Positions 34,443 through 42,738 of a stretch of 64,000 nt of DNA are shown here, one piece after another (the first letter of the stretch is position 1; every line of letters starts with the position of its first letter). A program made the translations under genes and the position numbers. The stretch is from the NCBI RefSeq assembly GCF_900142785.1, contig NZ_FRCD01000003.1:282520-346519 (forward strand), in the 5' to 3' direction. The notes beneath the pieces are model-generated. The model searched no databases. It had not been told where the DNA came from and saw only the letters and a program-made list of their open reading frames with translations. Source of the DNA: Chryseobacterium carnipullorum. GTDB taxonomy: Bacteria; Bacteroidota; Bacteroidia; Flavobacteriales; Weeksellaceae.

Positions 34443-36338
34443 ATGAAAAATATAGATATTAGAAATCTGGCAAGCATTGGAGTGGCTGATGTGGATGTTT
34501 ATAAGACTAATGTAAGAAAGTTCAGTGCTACAACTCCCAAACTATTAATGTTTTTCAGGTCATCGGATCAAGCAAATGGTCTTCCTAAAAAGGAGTCCTC
34601 AGGCAATATAAAAGGTGATATGAAATATGATCAATCTTTTGGTTTTGACGTATTTAACGAACGTCTATATGCAAATAATACGGATGTATATAAAAATAAA
34701 TATTACGAAAAAAAAATAATTGGAGGAAAAACAGTGGACGATACATCCAAAGAAAGAATATTAGGTAAATTAGAAACTTTTTATGATAAAGATCCAAGTC
34801 TATCATCTGAACTAAAGGCTCCGGGCAAACTTTTAACAGATCCATCAACATCTTACTTTATTGATTATGCATATACATTATCTAAAAGAAACAAAAAAAT
34901 GATTGATCTAAGTTACTATGCTCCAAATGTTCTCATTAAACCTGGAAAAGAAGTAATACTTTCAGCAAAATTTTTCGACACTGATAGTACGGCAAAGCTT
35001 GGAGTTATTGTTTCGTTCAAACTGTCAAATAAAAAAGGCATTGAATCTTTCACTAACACCCTTACATTTAAAAATAGTGAAGATATTTTAGATTTCAAAA
35101 TTAAAACAAAATCAGCTGAAACCATTGATGATAAAACTACGTTAACTGCTTTTATAGATGATGGATCGGGAAAAGATTTAGAAATAGGAAAGATAAATTT
35201 GCTGCCCAATAAATTATTAAAAGCAAAAATATTCTTTATTGATGTTTTTTATAACACATCCACTCCAACTACCCCTTTTAATGGTGCAACCATGATAAAT
35301 GATTTAAATCTAAAAGCGTTTAATCAATCTTCTGTTGAGCTAATTTCTGGAGGAGCAAATAAAACATTTTTCATTAAACCTACAGATCAGGAGCTGGTTG
35401 ATGGTACATACGATGGTCACCCAATTTCAAATGTTTTAACAAATATGGGACCTGGTAAGCCATATGAATTAAGTGATTTAGATAAAGCTTTAAAAATAAT
35501 AATGTCTAAATTTTATGAAAACATGGTTAATGAAATTCTGATTAGTACAGAGACCGAATTAAAAAAACTAGATGTAAATGACGGTAAAGCTACCAGAAAA
35601 TTTCTTGAGCCATCATCATCAATAAAAAAAGAACTTGACGACTTGGATACGGCAAAGCCATTCAATTCAGGAGGCAGTGTGATGAAGAGATATGACCTCA
35701 TTGTAGATAGGCTATACAGCTATTTACACGGTGAATTTAAGATAAATTATCTTTTTGCTTTTATATGCCACAATATTGAAACAAAAATCAACACAAAATT
35801 AACTGCAACTGCATCAATTACATCTCGTGATGAAGCAATGGCTTTTCTTGATGGGAAGGAAATAATAATTCCTAATAATGCCATTGGAAAAATCATGACT
35901 TTGGCTCACGAAATTGGTCACTCTTTCGGTGTGAGACATACCTTTGATATACTAGGTAGTAGCCCCCAAATTGGAGATTTAAAACTTCCTAAGGAACACA
36001 CCCTTGAAAACATTATGGATTATCCTAAAAATGGTGACCCTGACAGAAGGTGTTTCATCAAATATCAGTGGGATAAAATGAGAGAAAAGGTTTCATCTAA
36101 TGTAAATACAATTGCAGAACTTAGTTTCAAGCAAAAAACAGAAAGAAATCAATCAGGCCTTGTGGATTTCACAAATGAACTAGGTTTCATCTGGGATTAT
36201 AGTAGACATTTAATGGACTTTCTTACTAGAGCATTGGAAAAAAAATATGATGGGGATTATTCGGAAATTAAAAATTCAAGTGATAAAATTTTAACTATTT
36301 TTGCTAGTGAAATTACAAAAATATTAAATAAACTATGA
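34443..36338 (+). CDS. Metzincin-like zinc metalloprotease without signal peptide
   Basis: 631 residues from ATG 34443; the longer frame starts at a GTG inside the terminator stem. The zinc motif HEIGHSFGVRH (His489, Glu490, His493, His499) matches HExxHxxGxxH, and a Met-turn follows (ENIMDYP, Met525). This defines a metzincin, close to the M43/M12 groups. Upstream are about 480 residues of mostly beta character with no family recognised. No secretion signal. AT-rich compared with the flanking housekeeping genes, suggesting transfer. Its stop overlaps the start of the next gene (ATGA), so the two are translationally coupled. Proteolytic role inferred from the motif. Confidence 0.75.
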   Translation: MKNIDIRNLASIGVADVDVYKTNVRKFSATTPKLLMFFRSSDQANGLPKKESSGNIKGDMKYDQSFGFDVFNERLYANNTDVYKNKYYEKKIIGGKTVDDTSKERILGKLETFYDKDPSLSSELKAPGKLLTDPSTSYFIDYAYTLSKRNKKMIDLSYYAPNVLIKPGKEVILSAKFFDTDSTAKLGVIVSFKLSNKKGIESFTNTLTFKNSEDILDFKIKTKSAETIDDKTTLTAFIDDGSGKDLEIGKINLLPNKLLKAKIFFIDVFYNTSTPTTPFNGATMINDLNLKAFNQSSVELISGGANKTFFIKPTDQELVDGTYDGHPISNVLTNMGPGKPYELSDLDKALKIIMSKFYENMVNEILISTETELKKLDVNDGKATRKFLEPSSSIKKELDDLDTAKPFNSGGSVMKRYDLIVDRLYSYLHGEFKINYLFAFICHNIETKINTKLTATASITSRDEAMAFLDGKEIIIPNNAIGKIMTLAHEIGHSFGVRHTFDILGSSPQIGDLKLPKEHTLENIMDYPKNGDPDRRCFIKYQWDKMREKVSSNVNTIAELSFKQKTERNQSGLVDFTNELGFIWDYSRHLMDFLTRALEKKYDGDYSEIKNSSDKILTIFASEITKILNKL

Positions 36339-37096
36339 AAAATCTCTTTAAAATTATACTACTCGCATTTGTTCCTCTACATATTGCAGCACAAGACATA
36401 ATTAGATATGACTTAAAAAAACAAATCAATCATGTTTTGCAGGATTCACTATACGAAGCTTTCGAAGAAGCTTTGAGTAATTACTCTGTCAATTCAAAAG
36501 AATATATTCAATCTGATATTTTCCCATTAAAATTTGCAACTCAATATAAAGGAGATGGTAAAACAAATAGCTATAAAATAACAATTGAAGAGTCTCCTAA
36601 TCAATATAATGTAAAATTCAAATTTGATCAATATGGAGCTAATAATGCAAATTGTATAAGTTTTTTAGAAATAGCTCCTAATAAATTATTAATACAATCT
36701 CAGAAAGACAATAAGGGAACTAAATATATTAATACTTATTTAAATTCTTTTACAGTAAGTAATAGCTGTGATAATAATGATTCTAAAATATGGCTTTCAA
36801 AAAGTTTTTTCTGTAAAACCCATGTTATTTCAAACGAATATATTGATATCAATACAGATTTCAAAATACTAAATATTTTTTACTATAATACTTTAGCAAT
36901 TACTTCTAGTGACAAGAAAAATAAGTTTGAAATTATTATTTATGAAAAAGTAAACAGACAACAGAATCTTTTAATGAGAAAAGTGATTATAAAAGGGGAC
37001 AAAGAAAAAGCAATTGACTATTTAAAGAAATATAATATTAATTACAGTAACATTGATGATATAAATTTTAAAGAAATGGATTTCCAAAAAATCTAG
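36335..37096 (+). CDS. Exported protein coupled to the metalloprotease
   Basis: 253 residues with a Sec signal peptide (LFKIILLAFVPLHIAAQ). The mature part is rich in Asn, Lys, Ile and Tyr with no recognised domain; two Cys pairs may form disulfides. The 4-nt ATGA overlap with the metalloprotease means both are made together. Possible roles are periplasmic inhibitor or immunity partner, or co-secreted effector; the sequence cannot tell which. Markedly AT-rich. Followed by a strong terminator. Confidence 0.6.
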   Translation: MKNLFKIILLAFVPLHIAAQDIIRYDLKKQINHVLQDSLYEAFEEALSNYSVNSKEYIQSDIFPLKFATQYKGDGKTNSYKITIEESPNQYNVKFKFDQYGANNANCISFLEIAPNKLLIQSQKDNKGTKYINTYLNSFTVSNSCDNNDSKIWLSKSFFCKTHVISNEYIDINTDFKILNIFYYNTLAITSSDKKNKFEIIIYEKVNRQQNLLMRKVIIKGDKEKAIDYLKKYNINYSNIDDINFKEMDFQKI

Positions 37097-37151
37097 TTCA
37101 AAAAAGACAAACAATTTTCCATTCTATCAATACCCGCAAAAAGCAATAATC

Positions 37152-37192
37152 TACGAGGCTGTCTCAACATTGAGGCAGTCTCGTATTATTTT
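37152..37192 (+). terminator. Terminator of the metalloprotease pair
   Basis: TACGAGGCTGTCTCA pairs with TGAGGCAGTCTCGTA (15 bp, two G-U) around loop ACAT, then TTATTTT. Confidence 0.9.
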
Positions 37193-37221
37193 CCACATAA
37201 TAATCGTTAAAAAATAAAAAC

Positions 37222-37256
37222 AAGACAAATTTTGTAGCATTAAGTCTATATTATTG
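37222..37256 (+). promoter_or_regulatory. Island operator-promoter, copy 5 (degenerate)
   Basis: AAGACAAATTTTGTAGC, 10 nt, then TATTATTG, the weakest -7 match of the set. The spacer (ATTAAGTCTA) is nearly identical to that of copy 6 (ATTAAGCCTA), suggesting a recent duplication. Confidence 0.72.
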
Positions 37257-37299
37257 TTTTTGTCTAGTCCTGAAATAGCGATACAAAAAAAGAATCGTT

Positions 37300-37362
37300 A
37301 TGGAAGAACAATTAAAATCGCTTTACATAAAGCGTACAAAGGATCAAGAACTACTCTATTAG
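37300..37362 (+). other. 20-codon ORF between operator copy 5 and the YwqK-like gene
   Basis: ATG to TAG encoding MEEQLKSLYIKRTKDQELLY. No family character. It may be a remnant of a gene, an upstream ORF, or chance. The rest of the 37257-37419 leader shows nothing else I can name. Confidence 0.3.
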
Positions 37363-37419
37363 CATGGTCTCACTATATTACACCCATTATTAAATGTTTA
37401 ATACATTAATCAAATTATC

Positions 37420-37710
37420 ATGGCATTAAAAATAAAAGAAAGTGAGTTAACATGTAACCGTTTAGATGGCGGAGGAGTTCCTATCTATTATCACAATGGC
37501 AGCCCTTTTACAGGTGTTGTTTTACGATACTATGACACCGGCGAACTTTTTTGTGAGGAAGAATATAAAGAAGGATACCAGGAAGGTTGGTTTAGATCTT
37601 ATCATAAAAACGGTAAAAAATATACAGAATATAAAGCCCATAATAACGCAGAATATGACGGAACTTATAAAAAATGGGATGAAAATGGTAATTTAATGGC
37701 ATCCTTCTAA
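37420..37710 (+). CDS. MORN-repeat protein of the YwqK type
   Basis: 96 residues with two to three MORN_2-like units (YYHNGSPFTGVVLRYYDTGE, EEYKEGYQEGWFRSYHKNGK, YDGTYKKWDENGNLM). The family includes proteins annotated as YwqK antitoxins, which can neutralise partner toxins in Bacteroidetes and Bacilli. No toxin is obviously paired here. It is driven by operator copy 5 with a leader of about 160 nt. It may be an immunity protein for an island product, which is inference. Confidence 0.68.
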   Translation: MALKIKESELTCNRLDGGGVPIYYHNGSPFTGVVLRYYDTGELFCEEEYKEGYQEGWFRSYHKNGKKYTEYKAHNNAEYDGTYKKWDENGNLMASF

Positions 37711-37738
37711 TAAGAATATATTAGATAAAAATTAAAAC

Positions 37739-37773
37739 ACGACACGTTTTGTCGCATTAAGCCTATATATTTG
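37739..37773 (+). promoter_or_regulatory. Island operator-promoter, copy 6 (WYL autoregulation)
   Basis: ACGACACGTTTTGTCGC, 10 nt, then TATATTTG. Palindrome CGACAC-GTT-TTGTCG. It lies upstream of the WYL gene itself, as expected for an autoregulated repressor. Confidence 0.88.
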
Positions 37774-37790
37774 TCTTATAAAATTTTACC

Positions 37791-37817
37791 ATGAAACGCA
37801 GCTTTGCTGCCGCATAA
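37791..37817 (+). other. 8-codon upstream ORF before the WYL gene
   Basis: ATG to TAA encoding MKRSFAAA, ending 11 nt before the WYL start codon. GCAGC-TTT-GCTGC inside it can form a short hairpin. It could limit translation of the regulator; may also be chance. Confidence 0.35.
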
Positions 37818-37828
37818 ATTATAGACGA

Positions 37829-38749
37829 ATGAAAAAAGATTTTTATCTGACAAGATATGCCTTAATTATCAAAAGATTAGAAAGTTCTCCGGCTACCTAT
37901 TCCCAGCTGGAGGACTATCTTTTGAACTCTTTCGAATTTCAGGATGCAGGGATCAAGAGCTACTCGATCCGTACTTTGCAGAGGGATATTCGGGAGATTT
38001 CTGATCTTTTTAATCTTTCCATTCACAACAAAAAGAAGGGAGACAACCGTTATTATATTGAAAGCCGTCCCATCATGGAAGTAGATGAATACAATCAGAA
38101 ATTACTGGAATCTTTTCAGGTAAGCAATGCCCTGAACCTTCATCCGGATTTTTCAGATTTTATCTTTTTTGAAAGCAGAAAACCCACCGGAATAGAGCAT
38201 TTCTATGATCTGTTCTTCGCCATCCGTAATAAAAGGGTCGTAAGCTTTGAACATTACAACTACAAAAACAAAATAATGACTTCCCGAAAGGTACATCCCC
38301 TTGCCTTAAAGGAATCCAAGGACAGATGGTACCTCATCGCCATTGACACCAAAGATAAGGTCCTGAAATCCTTTGGTTTGGATAGAGTGAATTACCTGGA
38401 CGTGAGCGACAGCAAATTCCGTGAAAAGTATAATTACAATTTCAGGGAACATTTCAAAAATGCTTTTGGTGTCATGAATCTGGCGGAGCAGAAACCGCAG
38501 AATATTGTCATGAAATGCAGCAGACATCAGGGCGAATACATCCGAAGTTTTCCCTTGCATCAGTCTCAGAAAGAAACGAAAGAAACTCCAGAAGAGATTT
38601 ATTTTGAGTTCTTCCTCCACCCTACTTATGATTTTATGCAGGAGATTCTTTCTTACGGAAAGGAAGTTACTGTCCTGGAACCTAAATGTTTAGTTGATGA
38701 CATCCGAACTCATTTACAGGAGTCATTAAACCGGTATCTGGAAAGCTGA
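37829..38749 (+). CDS. WYL-domain transcriptional regulator, probable master regulator of the island
   Basis: 306 residues. N-terminal winged helix-turn-helix at about 1-78 (SQLEDYLLNSFEFQDAGIKS, SIRTLQRDIREISDLF). A WYL domain at about 120-195 includes the literal motif Arg166-Trp-Tyr-Leu169 and SFEHYNYKNK. A C-terminal WCX-like extension covers about 215-306. WYL regulators of the BrxR/CapW type repress phage-defence operons and sense a nucleic-acid or nucleotide ligand. The same palindrome precedes this gene and five other island units, strong circumstantial evidence that it binds there. Ligand unknown. Confidence 0.87.
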   Translation: MKKDFYLTRYALIIKRLESSPATYSQLEDYLLNSFEFQDAGIKSYSIRTLQRDIREISDLFNLSIHNKKKGDNRYYIESRPIMEVDEYNQKLLESFQVSNALNLHPDFSDFIFFESRKPTGIEHFYDLFFAIRNKRVVSFEHYNYKNKIMTSRKVHPLALKESKDRWYLIAIDTKDKVLKSFGLDRVNYLDVSDSKFREKYNYNFREHFKNAFGVMNLAEQKPQNIVMKCSRHQGEYIRSFPLHQSQKETKETPEEIYFEFFLHPTYDFMQEILSYGKEVTVLEPKCLVDDIRTHLQESLNRYLES

Positions 38750-38802
38750 TCTTACATGTAAAAGCTCACTTTTTTTGATTATATTTACATAAATATACTC
38801 TT

Positions 38803-39429
38803 TTGAAAGCTTTATTTTTATCCCTGTTCTGTCTCATTTCTTGTTTTTGTTTTTCCCAGCAGAAGGAAGAATTCAGGCTTGTAAAAAACTATTACAACCA
38901 GCATCGGAGCATGTTGGGTACAGAATTTAAAAAGAAATTCGACCTGGAATCAGACTCTTTCAGAAAGGCCAGCATAAAGGTTGATTTTACTCTTTTTATG
39001 AAAAAAATGGACAGCATTGAAAACGTATCCATGATAGCAGCTTTGCTAAAAGTGAGAAACACGGAAGACCTCCAATCGCTGAAAAGCCCAAAAAGTCTGT
39101 CAGAAATTACTACTGAAAAGCCTTTCGTTTTTGAAAAATCCGCGGATTATCCAGGTGGGTTCAATACACTGAGACAGGAAGTTGCCAATCTTTTTTATAC
39201 AGACGGTGTCTACACTGAAGCAAAAACGGTAAAAACGGATGTCGCTTTTATTGTTGAGAAAGATGGCAGTATCAGCAATGTGCATGCCCAGGGAAATAAT
39301 TTTACCTTCAACAGACAGGCTGAAATCGCGCTGTATTCTATTTCAGAAAAATTTTCACCGGCCATCATTAAAGGAGAAACGGTAAGACACCAGCTGACAC
39401 TTCCTTTAACCTTAACTATCGAAGACTAA
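38803..39429 (+). CDS. Exported protein with TonB-C-like domain
   Basis: 208 residues starting at a TTG; no ATG lies in frame upstream before the promoter region, and the signal peptide (LFLSLFCLISCFCFSQQ) begins right after. The C-terminal 100 residues carry the TonB C-terminal pattern (YPGGFNTLRQEV, VAFIVEKDGSISNVHAQG, PAIIKGETVRHQLTLPLTL). There is no N-terminal membrane anchor of the TonB kind, so it probably acts in the periplasm as a TonB-like or structural protein. Its stop abuts the tadA start (TAAATG). Confidence 0.7.
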   Translation: MKALFLSLFCLISCFCFSQQKEEFRLVKNYYNQHRSMLGTEFKKKFDLESDSFRKASIKVDFTLFMKKMDSIENVSMIAALLKVRNTEDLQSLKSPKSLSEITTEKPFVFEKSADYPGGFNTLRQEVANLFYTDGVYTEAKTVKTDVAFIVEKDGSISNVHAQGNNFTFNRQAEIALYSISEKFSPAIIKGETVRHQLTLPLTLTIED

Positions 39430-39861
39430 ATGTTTACCGACGAATATTACATGAAAATGGCCCTGCAGGAAGCAGAAGCTGCAAGGGAAAAAGATGAGGT
39501 TCCTATCGGATGTGTGATCGTTTCCAACAACCGCATCATTGCAAGAGCCCACAACCTTACCGAAACCCTGAATGACGTTACTGCCCACGCAGAAATGCAG
39601 GCCATCACCTCCGCTGCCAATTTTCTTGGAGGCAAATATTTGATGAATTGTACATTGTACGTAACCTTAGAACCATGTGTGATGTGTTCAGGAGCACTTT
39701 CGTGGTCACAAATCTCTAAAGTAGTGATTGGCGCCAGAGATGAGCAGAGGGGGTTTATCAATAAGCATCTTTCTCTGCACCCAAAAACAGAAATAGTAAC
39801 CGGAGTAATGGAACATGAGTGTTCATCTATTGTTAAAGAGTTTTTCAAAAGCAAAAGATAA
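39430..39861 (+). CDS. tadA: tRNA-specific adenosine deaminase
   Basis: 143-residue zinc deaminase converting A34 of tRNA-Arg(ACG) to inosine. Zinc ligands and the general acid are present: His53 and Glu55 in THAE-type AHAEM, Cys83 and Cys86 in EPCVMCSGAL. The ending (HECSSIVKEFFKSKR) fits TadA rather than cytosine deaminases. ATG immediately after the previous stop, so the two genes are coupled. A nucleoside deaminase of other specificity cannot be excluded entirely. Confidence 0.9.
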   Translation: MFTDEYYMKMALQEAEAAREKDEVPIGCVIVSNNRIIARAHNLTETLNDVTAHAEMQAITSAANFLGGKYLMNCTLYVTLEPCVMCSGALSWSQISKVVIGARDEQRGFINKHLSLHPKTEIVTGVMEHECSSIVKEFFKSKR

Positions 39862-40146
39862 CCTACTGCTCTTCCTCTATTACTGGATGAAAAGAGGCTT
39901 TAGGGCATTCATCTTTCTCCAGTTTAATGCTTTGGTCTCTATCCTATATTTTCCAAAACTAAAAGATTAAGAATGCTGTCTTTTTACTGATATACCACAT
40001 CAGAATCAATCTTTCTACTGCTGTAATCTCCAAGAATGAGAGTATTATTTGTCCATGAAATATAATGAAAATCCAATGGAAAGAAAAGCATAAAAATCAA
40101 AAAGAAAATGCCTGCACCCAGCAGAAAGCTTCACTAAAAATTTAAA

Positions 40147-40689
40147 TCATTTGATATTTTTAAAAACGGAATACATCATGACATCAAAGTATTCACCATT
40201 TTTTTTAAGGTGTTGTTTTAACAGTGCTTCTTCCTTCATTCCTATTTTTTCCATAATTCTTCCTGAAGCAGGATTGTGAAGAAAATAAGTAGCATAAATC
40301 TTGTTGACTTCCAGTTCCCTAAATCCAAATTCAATCAGAGCGAGAGCAGCCTCAGTGATATATCCTTTGTTCCAGAAAGACCTTCCCATCCAATAACCCA
40401 GTTCGGCTTTGTCATCTTCCCTGTCATGGAGTCCTATAGCTCCTATCATTTGCCCTTCCTTATCGCGGATTGCAAAAGTGTAGCCTGTATTGTTTTCAAA
40501 GGATTCCCGGGACATTTTAATCCAAATTTCAGAATGCTCTCTGGTATAGGGATAAGGAATATTGGAGGTAAGATCGGAGAAAATTTTATTCTGAAGATAT
40601 AAGGTGACTAATGGAATATCTTCCTCTCTAAGTTCCGAAAGGATGAGTCTTTCAGTTTCGATTTTCGGAAATTCTTTTAATTTTCTCAT
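40147..40689 (-). CDS. GNAT-family N-acetyltransferase (RimJ/RimL type)
   Basis: 180 residues. The acetyl-CoA binding core reads AELGYWMGRSFWNKGYITEA (residues 93-112), followed by NKIYATYFLHNPASGRIMEKIGMK, the usual RimJ/RimL end. N-terminal TERLILSELREEDIP is also typical. It probably acetylates an amino group on a protein, peptide or small molecule; the target is unknown. Downstream of coaX on the same strand, 55 bp apart. Confidence 0.87.
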   Translation of the reverse strand: MRKLKEFPKIETERLILSELREEDIPLVTLYLQNKIFSDLTSNIPYPYTREHSEIWIKMSRESFENNTGYTFAIRDKEGQMIGAIGLHDREDDKAELGYWMGRSFWNKGYITEAALALIEFGFRELEVNKIYATYFLHNPASGRIMEKIGMKEEALLKQHLKKNGEYFDVMMYSVFKNIK

Positions 40690-40744
40690 GATCCATGGTT
40701 ATAAAAAATCTTTCAACTCAATTCTGAGCTATGATCTTGTCTAT

Positions 40745-41503
40745 TTATAAATCTTTACCTAAAAAGTAGAGTCCTTTCAATGTATGCAATCTGTCCATCA
40801 CATGGATTTTTTCGGTCAGGGGTTTATAAACGTGTGAAACACCACCTGTGGCAATCACAAAACAGTCATCATTCACCTCATCGTTGATACGGTCTATAAA
40901 ACCTTCCACCATTCCAAGAAATCCGTATACCATACCACTCTGCATACAGGTCACAGTATCCAGTCCTAATACAGATTTAGGTTTTTTAAGCTCAATATCA
41001 GGAAGCTGAGCCGTTTGGTTAATCAAAGAATTTAAAGAAGTAACGATTCCCGGGGCAATAATCACGCCGAGTGTTTCTCCAGTCTCCGTTACACAGCTTG
41101 CTGTAAGGGCTGTTCCAAAGTCGATGATGATTTTTTTCCGGTCAGGATACAAATGATGGGCAGCTACAAGATTAGCATAAATATCTGTTCCCATCTGTTT
41201 AGATTTGGCCTGCACTCCTGAGGGAGTAGACCGGTCTACAATCACAGGCAGAATACCATGGATTTTTTTAATCGCCGAACTCATCACTTTGGTCAGCTGA
41301 GGTACTACTGATCCGATAATGATTTTACTGATCTCTGTCGGTTCTATTTTATAGGTTTGGTAGAGCATCAGCATCTGCACATACAGCTCATCTACTGTTC
41401 TGTACGGCTTTGTATTGATGACCCATGAAATATCACAGTTATCTCCATTGAAAAGTCCGAATCTGATATTGCTGTTCCCTACGTTAATTACAATTGAATT
41501 CAT
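40745..41503 (-). CDS. coaX: Type III pantothenate kinase, motif 1 altered
   Basis: 252-residue enzyme phosphorylating pantothenate, the first step of CoA synthesis. Family features: an N-terminal actin-like motif, TDIYANLVAAHH, IIIDFGTALTASCV, APGIVTSLNSL and ATGGVSHVYKPL. The usual motif 1 (DxGNTxxK) here reads NVGNSNIR: Asn7 replaces the first Asp, Ser11 the Thr and Arg14 the Lys. The rest is intact, so either the family tolerates this in flavobacteria or the enzyme works differently. Name is secure by overall match. Confidence 0.88.
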   Translation of the reverse strand: MNSIVINVGNSNIRFGLFNGDNCDISWVINTKPYRTVDELYVQMLMLYQTYKIEPTEISKIIIGSVVPQLTKVMSSAIKKIHGILPVIVDRSTPSGVQAKSKQMGTDIYANLVAAHHLYPDRKKIIIDFGTALTASCVTETGETLGVIIAPGIVTSLNSLINQTAQLPDIELKKPKSVLGLDTVTCMQSGMVYGFLGMVEGFIDRINDEVNDDCFVIATGGVSHVYKPLTEKIHVMDRLHTLKGLYFLGKDL

Positions 41504-41773
41504 TTAATTTTTTAAGCTTGTATGGGTTAAAAAACAGTTGTAAAAATAAGGCTTTATCCTTAAAAATAAGCAATATCGATATTATTTAGCTCAATTCCTT
41601 AATCTGTATTTACCATTGTTCCTATAAAACCCAGTAAAGAACTGACAATAAGCATCTATCTTATATAAATTCCAGTTATCGCTACAAAAAGTTAAAGATT
41701 TTTTTTTATTAATCATATTGCGGATTTGTAAAATAATTTTATCATTGCAAAGTCAATCAAAAGCCACAAAAGA

Positions 41774-42613
41774 ATGAAAAAAATAATTACCCTGATATTA
41801 CTATCTCAATTTGCATTAATGTTCGCGCAGAAACCGGCAAAAATATATCTTGAGCAAAAGAAAGATACAGTAGGATATTATGTAGATAATACTGAAATTT
41901 ATCCCATTTCCATCTCATTTCCTCAGCAACCTGAAGTTGAAAACATGAGAATTCCGGAACCATTCAAACTCATTCAGGTAATCCCAGCAAAATCCATAAA
42001 GTACAGAATTACTTATTTTGTAGTTAATGATAAGACAAAAGGCTGGAAAATAAAAAAAATGCCCAACTATTATACAATGATCGGAGATGCCACCGTTAAA
42101 ACCTATGATTCCGATTATCAATATGCACTTCCTTTTCAAAAAGGCAAATCTTTCAATGTCTATCAGGGATACAACGGAACATTTTCTCACCAGAATGAAA
42201 ACTCTTTGGATTTCGTAATGCCTGAAGGCACGGAGATTACAGCGGCAAGGGAAGGAAAAGTGATTGATGCAGTTCAAACCAACAACAAAGGATGTCCTAC
42301 AATCAGTTGCGCAAATCTGGCCAATTATATTTCTATTTTACATTCAGACGGAACTATTGCTCAATATTATCATTTAAAGCAAAATGGAGTCAAAGTAAAA
42401 ATTGGAGATACTGTACAAAAAGGTAATCCGATAGGAATAAGTGGCAATACCGGCTGGACCAATGGACCTCACCTGCACTTTGTATGTTACTTGCCTGATT
42501 TTACAAGCCCCAAACAACACAAGAGCATTAAAACGCTCTTCAAAACAGGAGACGGAAGCAAATCTGAATACCTGACTGAAAAGAAAACTTATGCAAAAGA
42601 ATACCAGGATTAA
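41774..42613 (+). CDS. M23-family metallopeptidase, exported
   Basis: 279 residues with signal peptide (ITLILLSQFALMFAQ). An N-terminal domain of about 110 residues is followed by the LytM/M23 fold: His139 and Asp146 (HQNENSLDF), His200 (YYHLKQNG), and HLHF with His233 and His235. It cleaves peptidoglycan cross-bridges in the periplasm or cell exterior. All zinc ligands are present, so it is probably active rather than a degenerate activator. ATG at 41774; monocistronic. Confidence 0.9.
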   Translation: MKKIITLILLSQFALMFAQKPAKIYLEQKKDTVGYYVDNTEIYPISISFPQQPEVENMRIPEPFKLIQVIPAKSIKYRITYFVVNDKTKGWKIKKMPNYYTMIGDATVKTYDSDYQYALPFQKGKSFNVYQGYNGTFSHQNENSLDFVMPEGTEITAAREGKVIDAVQTNNKGCPTISCANLANYISILHSDGTIAQYYHLKQNGVKVKIGDTVQKGNPIGISGNTGWTNGPHLHFVCYLPDFTSPKQHKSIKTLFKTGDGSKSEYLTEKKTYAKEYQD

Positions 42614-42738
42614 CTCTTCTTATTTTCAATGACTAAAGTATTTCTCTACACCTACCAAGGAAAAATAGGATCGAAGATTTAGAGAATTGGAAACAATTAA
42701 TTACCTTTAAAACTGAAAATATTTTAAACTGATTTTCT

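Noticed and set aside
37791..37817. Hairpin at the WYL leader as a relative of the 16139 hairpin
   Set aside because: Only 5 bp pair (GCAGC/GCTGC); the likeness is superficial.
25035..38749. Accessory island as an ordinary prophage
   Set aside because: No terminase, portal, capsid, integrase or sheath/tube gene and no att repeats were found; only endolysin-like and fibre-like genes suggest phage ancestry.
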